NCBI GenBank assembly: GCA_030425925.1
Contig: JAUHZO010000002.1
Location: 124,001-188,000 of the forward strand
Length of the DNA stretch: 64,000 bases
Direction: 5' to 3'
Source: Alphaproteobacteria bacterium
GTDB lineage: Bacteria > Pseudomonadota > Alphaproteobacteria > Rhodobacterales > Rhodobacteraceae
Part shown: positions 62,183 to 64,000 of the stretch, piece after piece
How positions within the stretch are numbered: the stretch's first letter is position 1
Layout: the number at the start of each line of letters is the position of its first letter
Translations under genes and position numbers: made by a program
The notes under the pieces: generated by a model
What the model saw: the letters and a program-made list of their open reading frames with translations, nothing else
Told to the model about the DNA's origin: nothing
Databases searched by the model: none

Positions 62183-62402
62183 TGAGCCCCCCGCCCGGCG
62201 GCAACGCCGGGCAGCGCCCGACCGCCCCCCCGGGCGGGCGCTTCGCACCCACCCGCGGTCGGTCGCTGCCCTCAGTGCATGTGCCGCCGTCGTTCGCATT
62301 CTGCCTTCACTCATAGTCAAGCGTCAGGAGAGGGGGCCGCGTCCGGCCCGCTGTCATGAAGCTTGTGGCGGGGCGGGCCATATCAAGCCCGCCCCGGGAA
62401 AT
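62183..62402 (-). other. Hairpin-rich gap after sucD
   Basis: 220 bases with strong inverted repeats: GCCCGGCG/CGCCGGGC (62193-62200, 62205-62212) and GGGGCGGGC/GCCCGCCCC (62370-62378, 62387-62395), the latter right after the sucD stop. They may end or process sucD transcripts before the following gene. Confidence 0.55.
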
Positions 62403-63290
62403 TCACCCCTTCTGGATCGCTTCCATCACCGCCTCACCCAACTGGGCAGGGCTGTCGGCGACCACGATGCCGGCCGCCTGCATCGCTTCGATCTTGTCCT
62501 CGGCACCGCCCTTGCCGCCGGCGACGATGGCACCCGCGTGGCCCATGCGGCGGCCCGGAGGCGCGGTGCGTCCGGCGATGAAGCCGGCGGTGGGCTTCCA
62601 GCGGCCCTTTTTCTTTTCGTCGGCCAGGAATTGCGCCGCCTCTTCCTCGGCCGAGCCGCCGATCTCGCCGATCATGATGATCGCCTCGGTCTCGTCATCG
62701 GCCAGGAACCATTCCAGCACGTCGATATGCTCCGTCCCCTTGATCGGGTCGCCGCCGATGCCGACACAGGTCGACTGGCCCAGACCCACATCGGTGGTCT
62801 GCTTGACCGCCTCATAGGTCAAAGTGCCCGAGCGCGACACCACGCCCACCTTGCCGCGCTTGTGGATATGGCCCGGCATGATGCCGATCTTGCAGGCATC
62901 CGGCGTGATGACGCCCGGGCAGTTCGGGCCGATCAGCACGCTGTCCGAGGTCTCAAGCGCGCGCTTGACCTTCATCATGTCCAGCACCGGGATGCCCTCG
63001 GTGATGCAGACGATCAGTTCCATGCCTGCGTCGATGGCTTCGAGGATCGAATCCGCGGCAAAGGGCGGCGGCACGTAGATCACGCTGGCATTCGCCTCGG
63101 TGGCGTGCCGCGCCTCGTGCACGCTGTCGAAGACCGGCAGCCCCAGATGCGTCATCCCGCCCTTGCCGGGGGTCACGCCGCCGACCATCTTCGTGCCGTA
63201 GGCCTGCGCCTGTTCGGTGTGGAACGTGCCCTGCGAGCCGGTGAGACCCTGGCAGATCACTTTGGTGTTTTCGTCGATGAGTACGGCCAT
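62403..63290 (-). CDS. sucD: Succinyl-CoA synthetase alpha subunit
   Basis: Carries the phosphohistidine step of substrate-level phosphorylation in the TCA cycle. The 295 residues show the CoA-binding [14 protein letters not shown] near 15-28, [10 protein letters not shown] near 122, the active-site histidine in [15 protein letters not shown] near 250-264, and [10 protein letters not shown] near 169. Its partner sucC is expected beyond the right edge, after the next, partial gene. Confidence 0.96.
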   Translation of the reverse strand: MAVLIDENTKVICQGLTGSQGTFHTEQAQAYGTKMVGGVTPGKGGMTHLGLPVFDSVHEARHATEANASVIYVPPPFAADSILEAIDAGMELIVCITEGIPVLDMMKVKRALETSDSVLIGPNCPGVITPDACKIGIMPGHIHKRGKVGVVSRSGTLTYEAVKQTTDVGLGQSTCVGIGGDPIKGTEHIDVLEWFLADDETEAIIMIGEIGGSAEEEAAQFLADEKKKGRWKPTAGFIAGRTAPPGRRMGHAGAIVAGGKGGAEDKIEAMQAAGIVVADSPAQLGEAVMEAIQKG

Positions 63291-63373
63291 GTTGTGCCCT
63301 TTCCTTCACATTCGCGGCAGGGGATGGCCCCTTGCCTTTGTCCTTTGCGGCCCGGCGGGCCGTTGTTGATCCG

Positions 63374-64000
63374 TCATGCCACCTGGTCCTGCGTTGCCCC
63401 GCTGCCCGCCTGCGTCTCGGCCAGCAGCTGGTGCGCGCGGGCAAAGAGATAGGGGCGGTCGGGGAAGTAGCGCTGCTGCAGCACGGCGTTCTTGTCGGCA
63501 TTCAGCCGCGCGACCTGTCGGGCGGTCTGGGGCGGCAGGTCCAGCCGGGCCCCCATCCGCGCCAGCGGCAGGCGGGCATATAGGTTGCGCCAGCGCCGCA
63601 CCCTGTCGTCGGCCCCGCGTTTCTGCGCGCGGGCATTGATCCAGCGCCAGAGCCGCACCGAGCGGCGGCTGAAGGCTGTGTTGCGCGGGTCGATGCGCCG
63701 CGTGGCGTCCAGCCGCGCGCCGATCCGTGCGGCATAATCGGCCAGCAGATCGCCATCGGTCAGGAAATCCCGCTCCAGCAGGCGGATGTCCAGCCGCCGG
63801 TCGGTGCCGCGCTGCCAGATGTTGCAGACCCGCAGGTAGTCGCGTTCAGGCCGCCGGGCGATGAATTCGTCCAGCGTTGCCGTCTCGCCCACCTTGACCT
63901 GCTGCGCATAGGCGCTGGGGAACCAGCTGACCTGGTCGCGCAGGTAGACGATATAGCGCGCCTCGGCAAAGCGGGTGGTCAGGAAGGCGTGGAAGGCGCG
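63374..64000 (-). CDS. Sulfotransferase-like protein, C-terminal part (start outside window)
   Basis: The frame is open to the right edge, so only the C-terminal ~208 residues are seen. The visible start reads AFLTTRFAEARYIVYLRDQVSWFPSAYAQ in pieces, which fits the strand and PAPS-type RxxxxxxxS region of sulfotransferase-like proteins (LRDQVSWFPSAY). The rest is basic and helical. It sits upstream of sucD, where sucC-sucD pairs are normally adjacent, and so is another non-TCA gene in the block. Function uncertain. Confidence 0.5.
   Translation of the reverse strand, partial: RAFHAFLTTRFAEARYIVYLRDQVSWFPSAYAQQVKVGETATLDEFIARRPERDYLRVCNIWQRGTDRRLDIRLLERDFLTDGDLLADYAARIGARLDATRRIDPRNTAFSRRSVRLWRWINARAQKRGADDRVRRWRNLYARLPLARMGARLDLPPQTARQVARLNADKNAVLQQRYFPDRPYLFARAHQLLAETQAGSGATQDQVA

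Overview
The window is a high-GC alphaproteobacterial chromosome segment. Gene content and order point to Rhodobacterales, most likely an aerobic anoxygenic phototroph of the Roseobacter group. The evidence is an LH2 (puc) locus with two PpsR boxes, split rpsO/pnp, ftsEX-plsC, a divergent tpa/tauABC taurine locus, paaABCDE, xseB-ispA-dxs and the sucD-sucA-sucB-lpd block. I saw no tRNA, rRNA, CRISPR array or insertion sequence.

Layout. 1-2.3 kb: nucleoside salvage (deoB end, add, upp). 2.4-9.7 kb: a SPOR-domain protein, a protease-like protein without its active site, an acyl-CoA synthetase, a threonine/serine dehydratase, two small DUF genes and an RTX-repeat protein. 10-13 kb: rpsO and pnp around a small antisense gene. 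13.3-16.6 kb: the puc locus on the minus strand, pucB-pucA-pucC followed by a translationally coupled gene for a protein with eight exact 25-residue repeats. This gene is the best candidate for something undescribed. 16.8-20.3 kb: response regulator, GTP cyclohydrolase II, flavin oxidoreductase and L,D-transpeptidase. 20.3-27.1 kb: GntR regulator and a polyamine-type ABC transporter with enlarged permeases and an embedded double DUF1330 protein. 27.2-30.7 kb: PAS/chemoreceptor-like protein, ilvE, petP/petR-like regulators. 30.8-34.8 kb: deacetylase-like protein, xseB, ispA and dxs, which supply isoprenoids. 34.8-40.7 kb: exoD-like gene, epimerase, and phenylacetyl-CoA epoxidase paaABCDE plus a methyltransferase. 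40.6-44.9 kb: class II aldolase, AMP nucleosidase, HU, an ImmA/IrrE-like protein without HExxH, and a GNAT. 45-49.9 kb: taurine:pyruvate aminotransferase and TauABC. 49.9-54 kb: zinc-ribbon protein, ftsE, ftsX, plsC and a PNPOx-like protein. 54-64 kb: lpd, sucB, sucA and sucD, interrupted by several non-TCA genes, among them a HEPN-like gene and a small gene flanked by a decayed copy of the lpd 3' end.

How the parts work together. The light-harvesting locus is set up for redox and light repression by PpsR/CrtJ, with hairpins between pucA and pucC suited to unequal expression. dxs and ispA feed carotenoid, bacteriochlorophyll tail and quinone synthesis. Taurine, polyamine-like and phenylacetate genes feed carbon, nitrogen and sulfur into the TCA block. 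Several proteins keep a recognisable fold but have lost catalytic or signalling residues, which suggests regulatory or scaffolding reuse. All functions are inferred from sequence motifs read by eye.
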